Shown piece by piece: positions 29,744 through 39,129 of a stretch of DNA of 64,000 nucleotides (its first letter is position 1; each line of letters starts with the position of its first letter). The DNA lies in the NCBI GenBank assembly GCA_039105265.1, contig JAPFFF010000051.1:558001-622000 (forward strand), read 5' to 3'. The stretch is from Tritrichomonas musculus. Taxonomy: Eukaryota; Parabasalia; Tritrichomonadida; Tritrichomonadidae. A model generated the notes under the pieces. That model made no database searches, had not been told where the DNA came from, and saw nothing but the letters and a program-made list of their open reading frames with translations. Position numbers and translations under genes: made by a program.

Positions 29744-31477
29744 TCATTGTTTTTCATCATTTAGAATTGCCCAGTCAGGGAAAGAATTAGCTTGGAACAC
29801 TGGAGGTATTAAAGCCATCGACATTCCGATTACAATTAAAACGCTTAAAACATTAATTACAGATCCAGCGATCATGAAGTCTTTCATTGTCAATCTCCCT
29901 GATCCATAACAAACCAAATTGGGAGGAGTAGCAATTGGCATAACAAAGCAAGTTGATGTTGCAAATGTTGTTGGAATCATTAAGAGCCATGGATGATATT
30001 TTTTAGCTTTCTGAGAAAGCATTCCAACAACTGGAAGAAGAATGTTGGCGCATGCTGTGTTAGACGCAATGTTAGATAAGACAGCTGTGACAAAGCAAAT
30101 GCAAAGAAGCAAAACGAATAATGGCAGATTTCCAAGGCCTTTCAAAACATCACCCATCCATTCATTAAGCTTTGAATCAATGAAACCTTGATTAAGTGCG
30201 AAACCTCCAGAAAAGAGGAAAAGAATTGTCCAAGGAATTTTTTGTTGAGCGTATTCCCAATCAAGTATTGGCACCCAGAAATCATTCTCTTTTTCTTGAG
30301 TTTGTTCTGACACTTCAACCTCTTCCGCTGTTTCATTATCAGTATCTTCAGACAAGTCACTTATGTCCAATGCTTCTTTGTTCTTCCATGACACTGGCTT
30401 GTGATCAATTTCAAGTTCGACGTCAGCTTTGATCAGCTTTTTTTCTTCTTTGACAGAAGGCTGTGGAACTCGGATAATAAAAAGAAGCATTGCAAGAAAT
30501 ATGGCCACTGTTCCATCATTAATGTATTTAGAACCAGTGTCAGGATGAATTGTATTTGCCCAGCCAACCAATTTTGATGAAGGACTAAAACTCATATCAC
30601 CTCTAAAAAGCCAAAGAAGAGCTAGAATTATAAAAGAAATTGCAATTACGATTTCAGCAGGTTTCATTTTGCCAAGTTTTTCATAGTTTTCTTTGAATGC
30701 TGACTCGTCTACACTCTCAGGCATTTTCATCTTTCGCATGTAAATAAAAACAAAGAACAGGTACATAACAATAACGATTACAACAGCTGTCGGCAATGCT
30801 ACAAATAAGAATTGTGCAAAACCAATTTCTGGAGCCCCTGGAAAAGTTTTCTTAGCAATTTGAGTTAAAATAAGGTTTGGCGGTGTTCCAATTAATGTTG
30901 CTATTCCGCCAATTGAAGATGAAAATGCAATTGCGAGGAAAAGAGATTTTGCAAATGGCTCTATGCTGCTTGGATCACCTGTGATCTCTTCAAGCTTTGT
31001 GATGATGGCCAAAGCATTTGGCACCATTGTCAATGCTGTCGCTGTATTGGATATCCACATTGACAAAAATGCCGTAACGATCATGATTCCGCAAAGTAAA
31101 AGACGTGGCTTTAGACCAAATATTAAGACTGTTTTGAGTGCAATTCGAGAATGTAGGTTCCATCGAACCATTGCTGTTGAAAAAATGAATCCGCCAAGGA
31201 AAACCAAAGAGGTATCAGAGAACATAGAAGATGCAATCGAGGAAGCTGTCGAGATTGCAAAAAATGGAAGTAGAAACACTGGGAAAAATGCTGTGATAAC
31301 AATTGGAATTGGTTCGAAAATCCACCAGAGAGCCGTGATTATGGTGATTCCTAAACATTGTGAAACTTTTGGACTTGATTTATCGAGCTTAACTATATTG
31401 AACAAAAAGATTATTGAAACAACAATTGGACCAAGAAACTTAAGCCACCAAATGACTGATTTAACAGTAGAATTCAT
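29744..31477 (-). CDS. DASS/SLC13-family anion transporter
   Basis: 577 residues, ATG at 31477 with minus-strand TCATT 11 nt upstream. Two inverted halves typical of the divalent anion:sodium symporter family are visible. Half one has the SNT-type motif WISNTATALTMVP and the re-entrant SIGGIATLIGTPPNLIL. Half two has VLSNIASNTACANILLPV and MPIATPPNLVCYGSG. Roughly 12 membrane segments. A hydrophilic cytosolic loop of about 70 residues (VKEEKKLIKADVELEIDH to QTQEKENDFW) separates the halves and is acidic. Family members carry sulfate, phosphate or di/tricarboxylates with sodium or as exchangers; substrate here is not decided. A 30-bp triple repeat lies 100-190 bp upstream. Confidence 0.92.
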   Translation of the reverse strand: MNSTVKSVIWWLKFLGPIVVSIIFLFNIVKLDKSSPKVSQCLGITIITALWWIFEPIPIVITAFFPVFLLPFFAISTASSIASSMFSDTSLVFLGGFIFSTAMVRWNLHSRIALKTVLIFGLKPRLLLCGIMIVTAFLSMWISNTATALTMVPNALAIITKLEEITGDPSSIEPFAKSLFLAIAFSSSIGGIATLIGTPPNLILTQIAKKTFPGAPEIGFAQFLFVALPTAVVIVIVMYLFFVFIYMRKMKMPESVDESAFKENYEKLGKMKPAEIVIAISFIILALLWLFRGDMSFSPSSKLVGWANTIHPDTGSKYINDGTVAIFLAMLLFIIRVPQPSVKEEKKLIKADVELEIDHKPVSWKNKEALDISDLSEDTDNETAEEVEVSEQTQEKENDFWVPILDWEYAQQKIPWTILFLFSGGFALNQGFIDSKLNEWMGDVLKGLGNLPLFVLLLCICFVTAVLSNIASNTACANILLPVVGMLSQKAKKYHPWLLMIPTTFATSTCFVMPIATPPNLVCYGSGRLTMKDFMIAGSVINVLSVLIVIGMSMALIPPVFQANSFPDWAILNDEKQ

Positions 31478-31580
31478 TAATTAAAAATGAAGTAAAACGT
31501 TCTTTATTTAAAGTAAAATTTTTAATTGTAATAAAAATATCAGTTTGAATGATGTCTTATTTTTTTTTTTAAGAACAAAT

Positions 31581-31670
31581 TTTTGATTGATCCCTTTTAC
31601 TATTTGAACTTTTTGATTGATCCCTTATACTATTTGAACTTTTTGATTGATCCTTTTTACAATTTTGTTA
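31581..31670. repeat. 30-bp tandem repeat, three copies
   Basis: Unit contains TTTTGATTGATCCCTTTTAC then TATTTGAACT; copies at 31581, 31611 and 31641, the third partial at its end. It sits just upstream of the DASS transporter promoter. Confidence 0.9.
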
Positions 31671-31904
31671 AAAAGAATTTATTCAGTATTGAATTTATTA
31701 AATAAACAAATGAAGCTGTCATTGTTTTTGATTTTTGTAAAAAAAAACTCTTAATATAGTGCAATTATAAATTTTGGTAATATTGTTTTTAAAATTTTAT
31801 TCCAACGGAGTATAAACGGTTTTGGAATTTTTCAAAATTTTTGAAAATAAAAATCATTTTTCAATGGAAAAATTTTAATTGTATTTGGAGTTAAAATGCT
31901 AAAG

Positions 31905-31937
<33 letters not shown>

Positions 31938-32219
31938 ATAAAAACAAATTAAAAAACATCGCTAAACTTTACATTTGATGGCTTGATGAGCTGAGTTTTT
32001 GATAAAAAAAATTTTTTTGATCATATAAACAAATTTTTTTTTAAGCACATATCGTCGATTAACTTTTTGTTTGGCATATTTGGTTGAAATTATTTTCCAA
32101 CAAAAAACAGCTAAAGTACAAAATTGTTCAATACATAGTAATGCACTGTTCTAATATGGTGTAACATCGTGTGAGAAATGAAAAAAACACTGTTCATTAG
32201 TTTTACTTCGATGTTAACA

Positions 32220-32375
32220 CCAACATGCAAAAACTTGATCATTATCTATTTGGAACAAAGAGTGAATTCTTTCCCTGTGTAAGCCGTGAGTAATTTTGTG
32301 CTTCTCAACCAACTCAGCTTTTATTTCATCTGTTTGGAATCTAGTGCCAAAAGCTCCTTGCTTGCCAGATTAAAA
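32220..32375 (-). pseudogene. Unrecognised coding fragment
   Basis: About 50 codons open on the minus strand include GKQGAFGTRFQTDEIKAELV and EKHKITHGLHRERIHSLFQI, which look like true protein text, bordered by stops and without a start. Family not recognised. Confidence 0.35.
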
Positions 32376-32851
32376 ATTATAAGAATAAAAAGGCAAAATG
32401 ACCACGCTTCTTTGAGATGCTCACAATTTATTTGTCAAGAAGTTCTTCAACTGCTTTGAATAAATAATCAAAGACTGATTAAAAATAACAGAATATGACA
32501 ATTAATTTGATAAAACCATCTCTAATAAACAGTATGAGCAGTTAATTTGGTATTCTTATGATTTGATGTTTATGGTATCCTTTATTTATATATATATATA
32601 TTTACACACACGATGAATTGCTAATATATTAGCTTGATATCAATCTGTAACATTATACACACAATAAACGATTATTTTTCTAAAAGCATGAGGTCATCAA
32701 ACAAGTTGATATAAAACTGGATTCAAAAATATGAGGTTATAAAAATATTCTTACTATTTAAAATAAATGTAACCACAAAATTTTCAAACTTTTTGAAATA
32801 AAAAAGATAAACTGTTTTCTCTCAATTTTGGTTAAAATAAAATATAATTCA

Positions 32852-34999
32852 ATGAAGGTTTGTGGATATAACAAATTTTCCAATCTTGTAGAAAAATCAA
32901 ACAAAAAAAGTTCAGGTGGATATCCAATCATCTGCCCTCCATGCGACTCCCATCTCAACATTTCTTCCCTTTTATCAATTTCAGCATTCTCTAATCACAC
33001 GATATGGATCACTAACGAAGGACAAGGCTATGGGGTTGGTTACAATAGAGATGGACGAATCCTTGGAACACATAATAAAAAAGTTATTAAGAAAGCCCAG
33101 CGACTTGAACTGAAAGACAAGGAAGGCCGTCCTTGCCAACTTATTTCAGCTGTTTGTGGCGAATTTTACACTCTGTACCTTTTTTCTAGTTCCAGTTCAA
33201 AGAACAACCAGCTTGCATATGTTCATAGAGATCACGAAAGCGGCACTCCAGTTTTTGTGAACATAAATGGCCGCAATCCTATTCATCTTTTTGGTGGCGG
33301 TTGCACAGCAGCAGCAGTCGACACAGAAGGATCAATATTTTATATAACAACAGGAGACATGATTTCAGGAAGAGAGAATATTGAAAAGTCAGTCCTTCCA
33401 CAGAGTGAGAAACCAGTCAGCATCGCCTGCTGCAGTTCATTCGTCATTGCATCTGGCTCGAGTGGTCGAGTCTTCTGTGCAAACGTTCCATGTGATAGAG
33501 AGGCAGGTGGGAAATTGGCATTTGAAATAGTGAAAGAACTTGAAGGAAAAGAAATCATCGAAGTGTCAGGCACAACTGGTCACTGTCTGGCAGTTTGTAA
33601 AGATGGGCGAGTCTTTGTCCGCGGATCAGATGACAGTGGCTGTCTGGGACTGGGAGGACGATCATCAGAAAGCGAATTCACAGAAATTTCAAGACTGAAA
33701 CACAAAATCATTTCAGCCTCAGCTGGCAGTGCTCATTCACTTTTCATGACATCAGAAGGGAAGGTCCTCGCGTGTGGAGGTAACCGTTCTGGCCAGCTCC
33801 TCACCACTGAACCAGGTTCCGATATTTGCACACCAGCTGAGACAACGATCAGTGGCGGTGCTTCATTCTGCATTGCAGGAAATTGTATTTCAATTGTTTT
33901 TGTTGGAACAGAACCGCCAGCAAACACGCCAAACAGACGAATCAAAGAAAAAGTGAGAATTAAAGCATCACCAAAAGTGACAGACAAGCCGCGAGATGAA
34001 ATTTTGAGGCAGCAGGAAGAGATTTCATCTCTGAGAGAAGAGAACTCTCAACTGAAAGCAAAAGTCGAGAGTCTTGAAGAAGAAAACGCAAGGCTTCGTC
34101 ATCAGCAGTCGGGCAGCAGTTTGAGTAGTAAAAACGGTTTTTCCATTCTTGACAGGAGTACGATTGACAGTCTAAAAGTGACACGCGAACTTGGATTTGG
34201 AGGGATGGGAAAAGTGTCAGAAGTTGTGAAGGAGGTGAAGTACGCGCTGAAGGAGATGAATGTGAGAGACGCGAGTGTTTCGCAGCAGCGTCGATTCATC
34301 GGCGAGTACGAGAAGCTGAGCATGCTCGAGCACCCGAACATCGTCCGCGCGTTTGGGATGTGCCTGAGCGAAGCGGAGCACCCGCCGTCGATCCTTCTCG
34401 AGCTTTGCGCTTGCGACCTTGCTTCTCTTCTGAGGAGCGGGAAGCAGGAGGAAGCTTCGATTGCGTTTATGGCGTACGAGATTGCGGAAGCGATGCGCTA
34501 CGTCCACAAGCGCGGCCTGATCCACCGCGACCTGAAGCCATCGAACATCCTGATCGGAAGCGACGGCGGGATCCGCGTGAGCGACTTCGGAATTGCGACT
34601 CTTCAGTCGACGGACGATCAAAGCACGGCATCAGTCGGCGGGACACAAAAGTTCATGGCGCCAGAACTTTTGAGGGAAGAAAAATACGACGAGAAAGTTG
34701 ACGTTTACTCGTTCGGCGTTCTGCTTTTCTTCATTGTGAGCGGCGGCGAAATGCCGCGAATCAGCATCATCGACATCGGGAACGGGAAGAAGGCGCGAAT
34801 TCCAAGCAGCTTCACCGACGTCTCGCGCAGAATCATCGACGCGTGCTGGAACTTTGATCCTAAGAAACGTCCGAGCTTTGAATCTATTTTGAATGAACTC
34901 GATAAGAACGACTACAAAGTTGTTGATCTTTCAGAATCGGAAGTTCAAGAAGTCCGTAACTCAGTCAGCGAACACAAAAAGAAACTTCCAAAGTATTGA
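32852..34999 (+). CDS. RCC1-like repeat, coiled-coil, TKL protein kinase
   Basis: 715 residues from ATG 32852 (MKVCGYNKFSN); the frame is open to a TTG 24 nt upstream. Residues ~1-345 carry RCC1-type blades (AFSNHTIWITNEGQGYGVGYN, HCLAVCKDGRVFVRGSDDSG, AGSAHSLFMTSEGKVLACGG with NRSGQL). Residues ~373-415 are a leucine-rich coiled coil. Residues ~440-700 are the kinase: ELGFGGMGKVSEVV, KYALKEMNV, HRDLKPSNILIG, SDFGIATLQ, GTQKFMAPELL, CWNFDPKKRPSF. All catalytic residues are present. The kinase part (34180-34880) is strikingly GC-rich (CG-ending codons such as gcg, cgc, ctg) compared with the N-terminal half and with the whole window. RCC1 propellers bind proteins or chromatin, so the kinase may be targeted by this domain. 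Confidence 0.92.
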   Translation: MKVCGYNKFSNLVEKSNKKSSGGYPIICPPCDSHLNISSLLSISAFSNHTIWITNEGQGYGVGYNRDGRILGTHNKKVIKKAQRLELKDKEGRPCQLISAVCGEFYTLYLFSSSSSKNNQLAYVHRDHESGTPVFVNINGRNPIHLFGGGCTAAAVDTEGSIFYITTGDMISGRENIEKSVLPQSEKPVSIACCSSFVIASGSSGRVFCANVPCDREAGGKLAFEIVKELEGKEIIEVSGTTGHCLAVCKDGRVFVRGSDDSGCLGLGGRSSESEFTEISRLKHKIISASAGSAHSLFMTSEGKVLACGGNRSGQLLTTEPGSDICTPAETTISGGASFCIAGNCISIVFVGTEPPANTPNRRIKEKVRIKASPKVTDKPRDEILRQQEEISSLREENSQLKAKVESLEEENARLRHQQSGSSLSSKNGFSILDRSTIDSLKVTRELGFGGMGKVSEVVKEVKYALKEMNVRDASVSQQRRFIGEYEKLSMLEHPNIVRAFGMCLSEAEHPPSILLELCACDLASLLRSGKQEEASIAFMAYEIAEAMRYVHKRGLIHRDLKPSNILIGSDGGIRVSDFGIATLQSTDDQSTASVGGTQKFMAPELLREEKYDEKVDVYSFGVLLFFIVSGGEMPRISIIDIGNGKKARIPSSFTDVSRRIIDACWNFDPKKRPSFESILNELDKNDYKVVDLSESEVQEVRNSVSEHKKKLPKY

Positions 35000-36313
35000 A
35001 TTGACTTTTAATTAACTTTACTAATAAACTTTTTTATTTTTTATTTTGTTTTTTTATGTTTTTTTAGACTTTTTTTTGTTTTTAAAAAAAAAACTTTTTG
35101 AATGAGTTGATTGAACAGAGTTAGTCAAAAAAATTGAACTCAATCAAATCACCTGATTTTGATGATGTATATATTATAAAGAATTCTGAAAATTATTTTC
35201 ATGTTTTTGAGTCATGAAATTCATCAGAAAGCGATGAAAATTCATAGAAAAAAGTCAAAAAATACTTTTTGAGATAAAAAAATGATTGTAAAGTTCAGTT
35301 CATTTTTTTCAAAAAATAATAAAAAGTGAGATACATATTAAAAGTCAAATATATGGAGTACATACGCATTATTTAATGAATGATGGCATTAAATAGCTTT
35401 CATCAAAATATACGACACTTTTTAAGAGCGATATATGCACTCAATGATATAATTTTTGAAATTCATATATTTCAAGAATCAGTCAATATCATATTGTGAA
35501 AAAGTGCTCGCTGAATCCCAAAAGCTTCACACTTTCTATATTTTTAAAATCTCTTTTCGGACAAAGTAATTCAATTTTTTCAGAAATTATTCATTCAATT
35601 CAATTCAAAAATAAAATAATAATTTTAAACATCAATTCATTATTTGGCATATTTTAATGAAATGAGAAATATTATAATTGATAATAAAGACAAAGGTAAT
35701 ATAAAAAGATTAAAAATAATTTTATTTTTTAATTCTCTCAAAAATAAAAATAATTGAGAGAAAAATTATTTTCTTTCAATTATTTGAATGTCCTTACAAA
35801 AAGTCTCTTTTGGTTAATCTGTACCAAGGTAATAATTTGTTTGAATGTAAACAATAATACCCATTTCACATATCATTCATATAATTGAGAGAAAGAGGTT
35901 CAAAACAATGACAAAAGGTTTGAAGCATATGTATTCAAGCTTTATCCATTCATTTGAGTATTCATTAGTTCGAATATACAATTAATGATTTACAACGAAA
36001 AATCAAAAAAATCGATATCAATGGAAAATCTTTTTGATTCTGAAATTTTGTCTTTTATAACATTTGGATTATTTCAAACTTTAAGATAAGCAAAAAAAGA
36101 AGTATATATGGAGCAAAATCATCATGCACATAAAAAATAAATGAAAATATTACAAATAATATGGCAAAAATATTGAGAAAAAAACTTTTTGATATCGCAG
36201 GCCAAATACATTCACAAATTCAAACAATTTTTCATATAATATGTCTTTATTTATTAAGAAAAAAAACAAGATTATATCAATGCAATTAAAAATTGGCATC
36301 GGAGTTTTTTGAA
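35000..36313. other. AT-rich intergenic stretch
   Basis: Nothing supported on either strand. Confidence 0.5.
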
Positions 36314-37291
36314 TTAAATAATATTCAAAGGAGAAATCTCAATACGCTTGGTTTCTTCTTTTGTAATATATATTTTTTTCTTCATATTTTGAAGCCAAAT
36401 TCGATGCTGATTCTGAATTTCTTTCCTGTCTTCAATAATTTTACTGATGGATGTCTTAATATCTGTAAATTCATTTAATATACAAGTTTCCATTTCTACA
36501 AATTTTTGATTTGTTGTACATATTTCATCTGATACACGATGTATATCATTATCCTTGATAGCAGATCTCTCTTTTTCAGAAATATTGGAAGGTAAGTTCA
36601 TATTAATTTTATTTGATTTGTTTTTATCAACTTTTTTATTTCCCTCGATTGTTTTAGAGTCTAATGAATTACCATCTGATTTAATTTTCTGAATGAAATC
36701 TTCTAGATTATTGAATGATTCTTCAGATTTTTCAATGATTTCTGAATTTTTGTTAACAACAATTGGCATTTTTGAAGGAAATCCAAGACCAACATGCACT
36801 TTCTTTCCATATAAATAAATTTTTTGTAAATTAGTTTTATTGATTTTCCCTCCCAATGGCACTTGACGGTTTTTTCCAAGTGGCATTTTATTGGACATAT
36901 TGATAGGCACAGATGTTGAAAAATATCTTTTATGAGAAATAGCAAGGAAGTTGTCAGATTGTAATGATTCTGAATTTGATTTCTTTTTTAATTGGTCAAA
37001 TAAAACAACGCTTGGATCTGATCTAATAGCTTTATTTTCATCAACAACGTAACTTGATATTTTTTCAGTTTCAATTTCCTTTTCATTTTCAGATTGATCT
37101 GTATTAAAATATGGCTTATACACTTCCGGATTGGACATTGCGCGACGCATAATAGGTGATAATGATTCTCTTTCTGTATTTCTGATAATATTCTTTTTTT
37201 CTTGGATGCTTTTTGGATCTTGTAACTTTGGTGGCGAATCTCTCATGAAAAAAACATGATTTTCTTTTTGTACAGCAGCCTCATTTAGCAT
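36314..37291 (-). CDS. Unknown polar protein
   Basis: 325 residues, ATG at 37291. Mostly hydrophilic and Lys/Ser/Asn-rich. Serine-proline sites (RDSPPKLQDP, ERESLSPIMRRAMSN) suggest phosphorylation. A basic-proline stretch near residue 130-150 (NKMPLGKNRQVPLGGKINKT) could be a short linear motif region, and the C-terminal 80 residues are helical (KFVEMETCILNEFTDI, then SISKIIEDRKEIQNQHRIWL), a likely coiled coil. Long clean frame in AT-rich DNA supports a real gene. No family recognised; it may be a cytoskeletal or scaffold protein, which is guesswork. Confidence 0.55.
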   Translation of the reverse strand: MLNEAAVQKENHVFFMRDSPPKLQDPKSIQEKKNIIRNTERESLSPIMRRAMSNPEVYKPYFNTDQSENEKEIETEKISSYVVDENKAIRSDPSVVLFDQLKKKSNSESLQSDNFLAISHKRYFSTSVPINMSNKMPLGKNRQVPLGGKINKTNLQKIYLYGKKVHVGLGFPSKMPIVVNKNSEIIEKSEESFNNLEDFIQKIKSDGNSLDSKTIEGNKKVDKNKSNKINMNLPSNISEKERSAIKDNDIHRVSDEICTTNQKFVEMETCILNEFTDIKTSISKIIEDRKEIQNQHRIWLQNMKKKIYITKEETKRIEISPLNII

Positions 37292-37930
37292 GATTTGGTG
37301 CTTAAAATTTTTTAAACAATAAAAAAATTAAAAAATCAAAATTGAATGACCAAAAATAATATTCTCAATTTTCAATGTCCCCAAAAAAACCAATTTTTTC
37401 AAAAATTTATTAGTCATTCAATTTTTTTGATTCAGAGAACCATTTTTTTTCAATCTTGAACCATTTTTTCACCAATTGTAAATTATTATTTATTTGACAT
37501 ACATAAAAATTCAGTTTATATGGAAAGTTTGCAATAAGAATAAACATAAAAATATTTTTTTTTTTCAAAAAACAATGAAAATTGAAAGTAAAGGTGAAAT
37601 TTCATTGAAAATATTTCTGAGATATGGGTTCAAAAAAGAAAATATCATGAAAATACACTTTATCCAAAATTAAAAATCAATTATGATTGATGCGGTAACA
37701 AATGAACATTCTAAAGATAAAAAAAATCCTTTTTAATGTGTTCAATTATTCATATATCAATATTATTTGTATTATAGCTTCAAATAAAATCGTTAGCAAT
37801 ATAGTATTTACAAAATCAAATTTTAAAACTCCTAAAAAAGTTAATTTTAAAAGAGAAAAAAAATATTTTTTCCAAAAATAAATATATACAAATTTGTTTA
37901 GCAATTTCAAAAAAATTCTCTGTCAATAAG
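37292..37930. other. AT-rich intergenic stretch
   Basis: Nothing supported. Confidence 0.5.
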
Positions 37931-38850
37931 CTATGGAATTAGTTTAGAAAGAGTTGAATTAATAATCAAGCCAACATTAATCTTATTCAATTTTCCATGT
38001 TTTTTAGCTATCAGCAAAGATCTCAGCAAAACCTTAGAAAAAATAAAGTTATAATTTACAATAATCCAATCAAACTCAAAATACAATTCTTTCATGAAAT
38101 CATTCAAAATCACCACATTTTTCAGTTTTTCCATCGACACAATAAACGATAGGAATTTTCAATTGAAAATAAACGTTATTATCAGAAATCTGTGAAATCA
38201 TGACTCCAGTATTTCCACCACTCAAAGAGTTACAAGCGATTTCATTAACGATTAAAATTAGAAATCTTGGGCTATTCAACAAACAATTAAAGAAAAAGGT
38301 TGAAAAAATCATTCTTCAAGGCCAAAATTACGTAATAAATAAAAGCAGAAATATCAACATTGTTATTCCTAAATGAATTTAAATAATGTGAGTATCAAGC
38401 GAAGAATGAATCACGACCAACAAAAATATCATAAACCATCTTCAAGACAAAAGAACCTTGAATGTACACGGATGATACCAAATTGTTATCAGTGGTTGAC
38501 TTGTAATGAGAAGGAGCAAGTCTTCAATTTTCTTTTAAATAATTAAAGTAATAAAAACCGTCCCAGAAGGTGAAATATACAAAGGCATCCTTTCCCAAGA
38601 AAGCAAGTCATCAAGAATCAAAAATCAAATGAATTAAATGAATACGACTTAATGAATTCATCAAGATTAAAAAATTCAATGAATTCATTTAGCCATATTG
38701 AGTCCCACCAGTTGATCTTAACGAGGTCACTCGAACCATTGATGAACAGCCTCATTCAATGACAACCTTAGAATTTATGAAAAAAGTGCTCCTGTCACTT
38801 TTATTAAATGCGATTTAAACCATGGTTTTCAATGCTGCAAAGACGCGCCT
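37931..38850 (-). pseudogene. M1-family zinc aminopeptidase pseudogene
   Basis: Read leftward, broken frames contain clear M1 peptidase text: NEAVHQWF (decayed form of the HEXXH...HQWFG region, near 38750), INWWDSIWLNE (the WWD-LWLNEGFA signature, near 38700), LAPSHYKSTT and SSVYIQGSFVLKMVYDI (near 38450), then the post-catalytic domain [17 protein letters not shown] and [11 protein letters not shown], ending [10 protein letters not shown] at 37931. Several stops and frameshifts separate these. The N-terminal half of the usual ~850-residue protein and the first zinc ligand region are missing or unreadable. This is a 5'-truncated, inactive copy; intact paralogues are expected elsewhere in a trichomonad. 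Confidence 0.75.
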
Positions 38851-39129
38851 TCATAATGGAGGGATCGAAGACATGGTAACTCTTATTGAACTTTGAGATT
38901 TTTAAAATCGGAACTTTTTGTATAGTATCGTAAATAATAAAAAAAATAAACTATTCAAATCTTTTTATTATTTAATTATTCATATTTCAGTGATATTATG
39001 CATGTTAGAGGAATTTGTTTTCATTTTGAGTTTTTAATTTCGATATTGATATATCATATTTAATTATAGAAAAAAAATCAAAGAATAATAAAATAAATAG
39101 ATTTATTCAAGAAAAAAAAAAATATATTT
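38851..39129. other. Short intergenic stretch
   Basis: AT-rich 3' flank of the giant gene; nothing recognised. Confidence 0.5.

Larger units (their letters stand above)
31478..32851. other. Divergent intergenic region
   Basis: Carries the 30-bp triple repeat (31581-31670), a mixed T/A run at 31905-31939, a possible gene fragment at 32220-32375 (minus) and an AT/AC microsatellite near 32587-32610. Confidence 0.5.
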
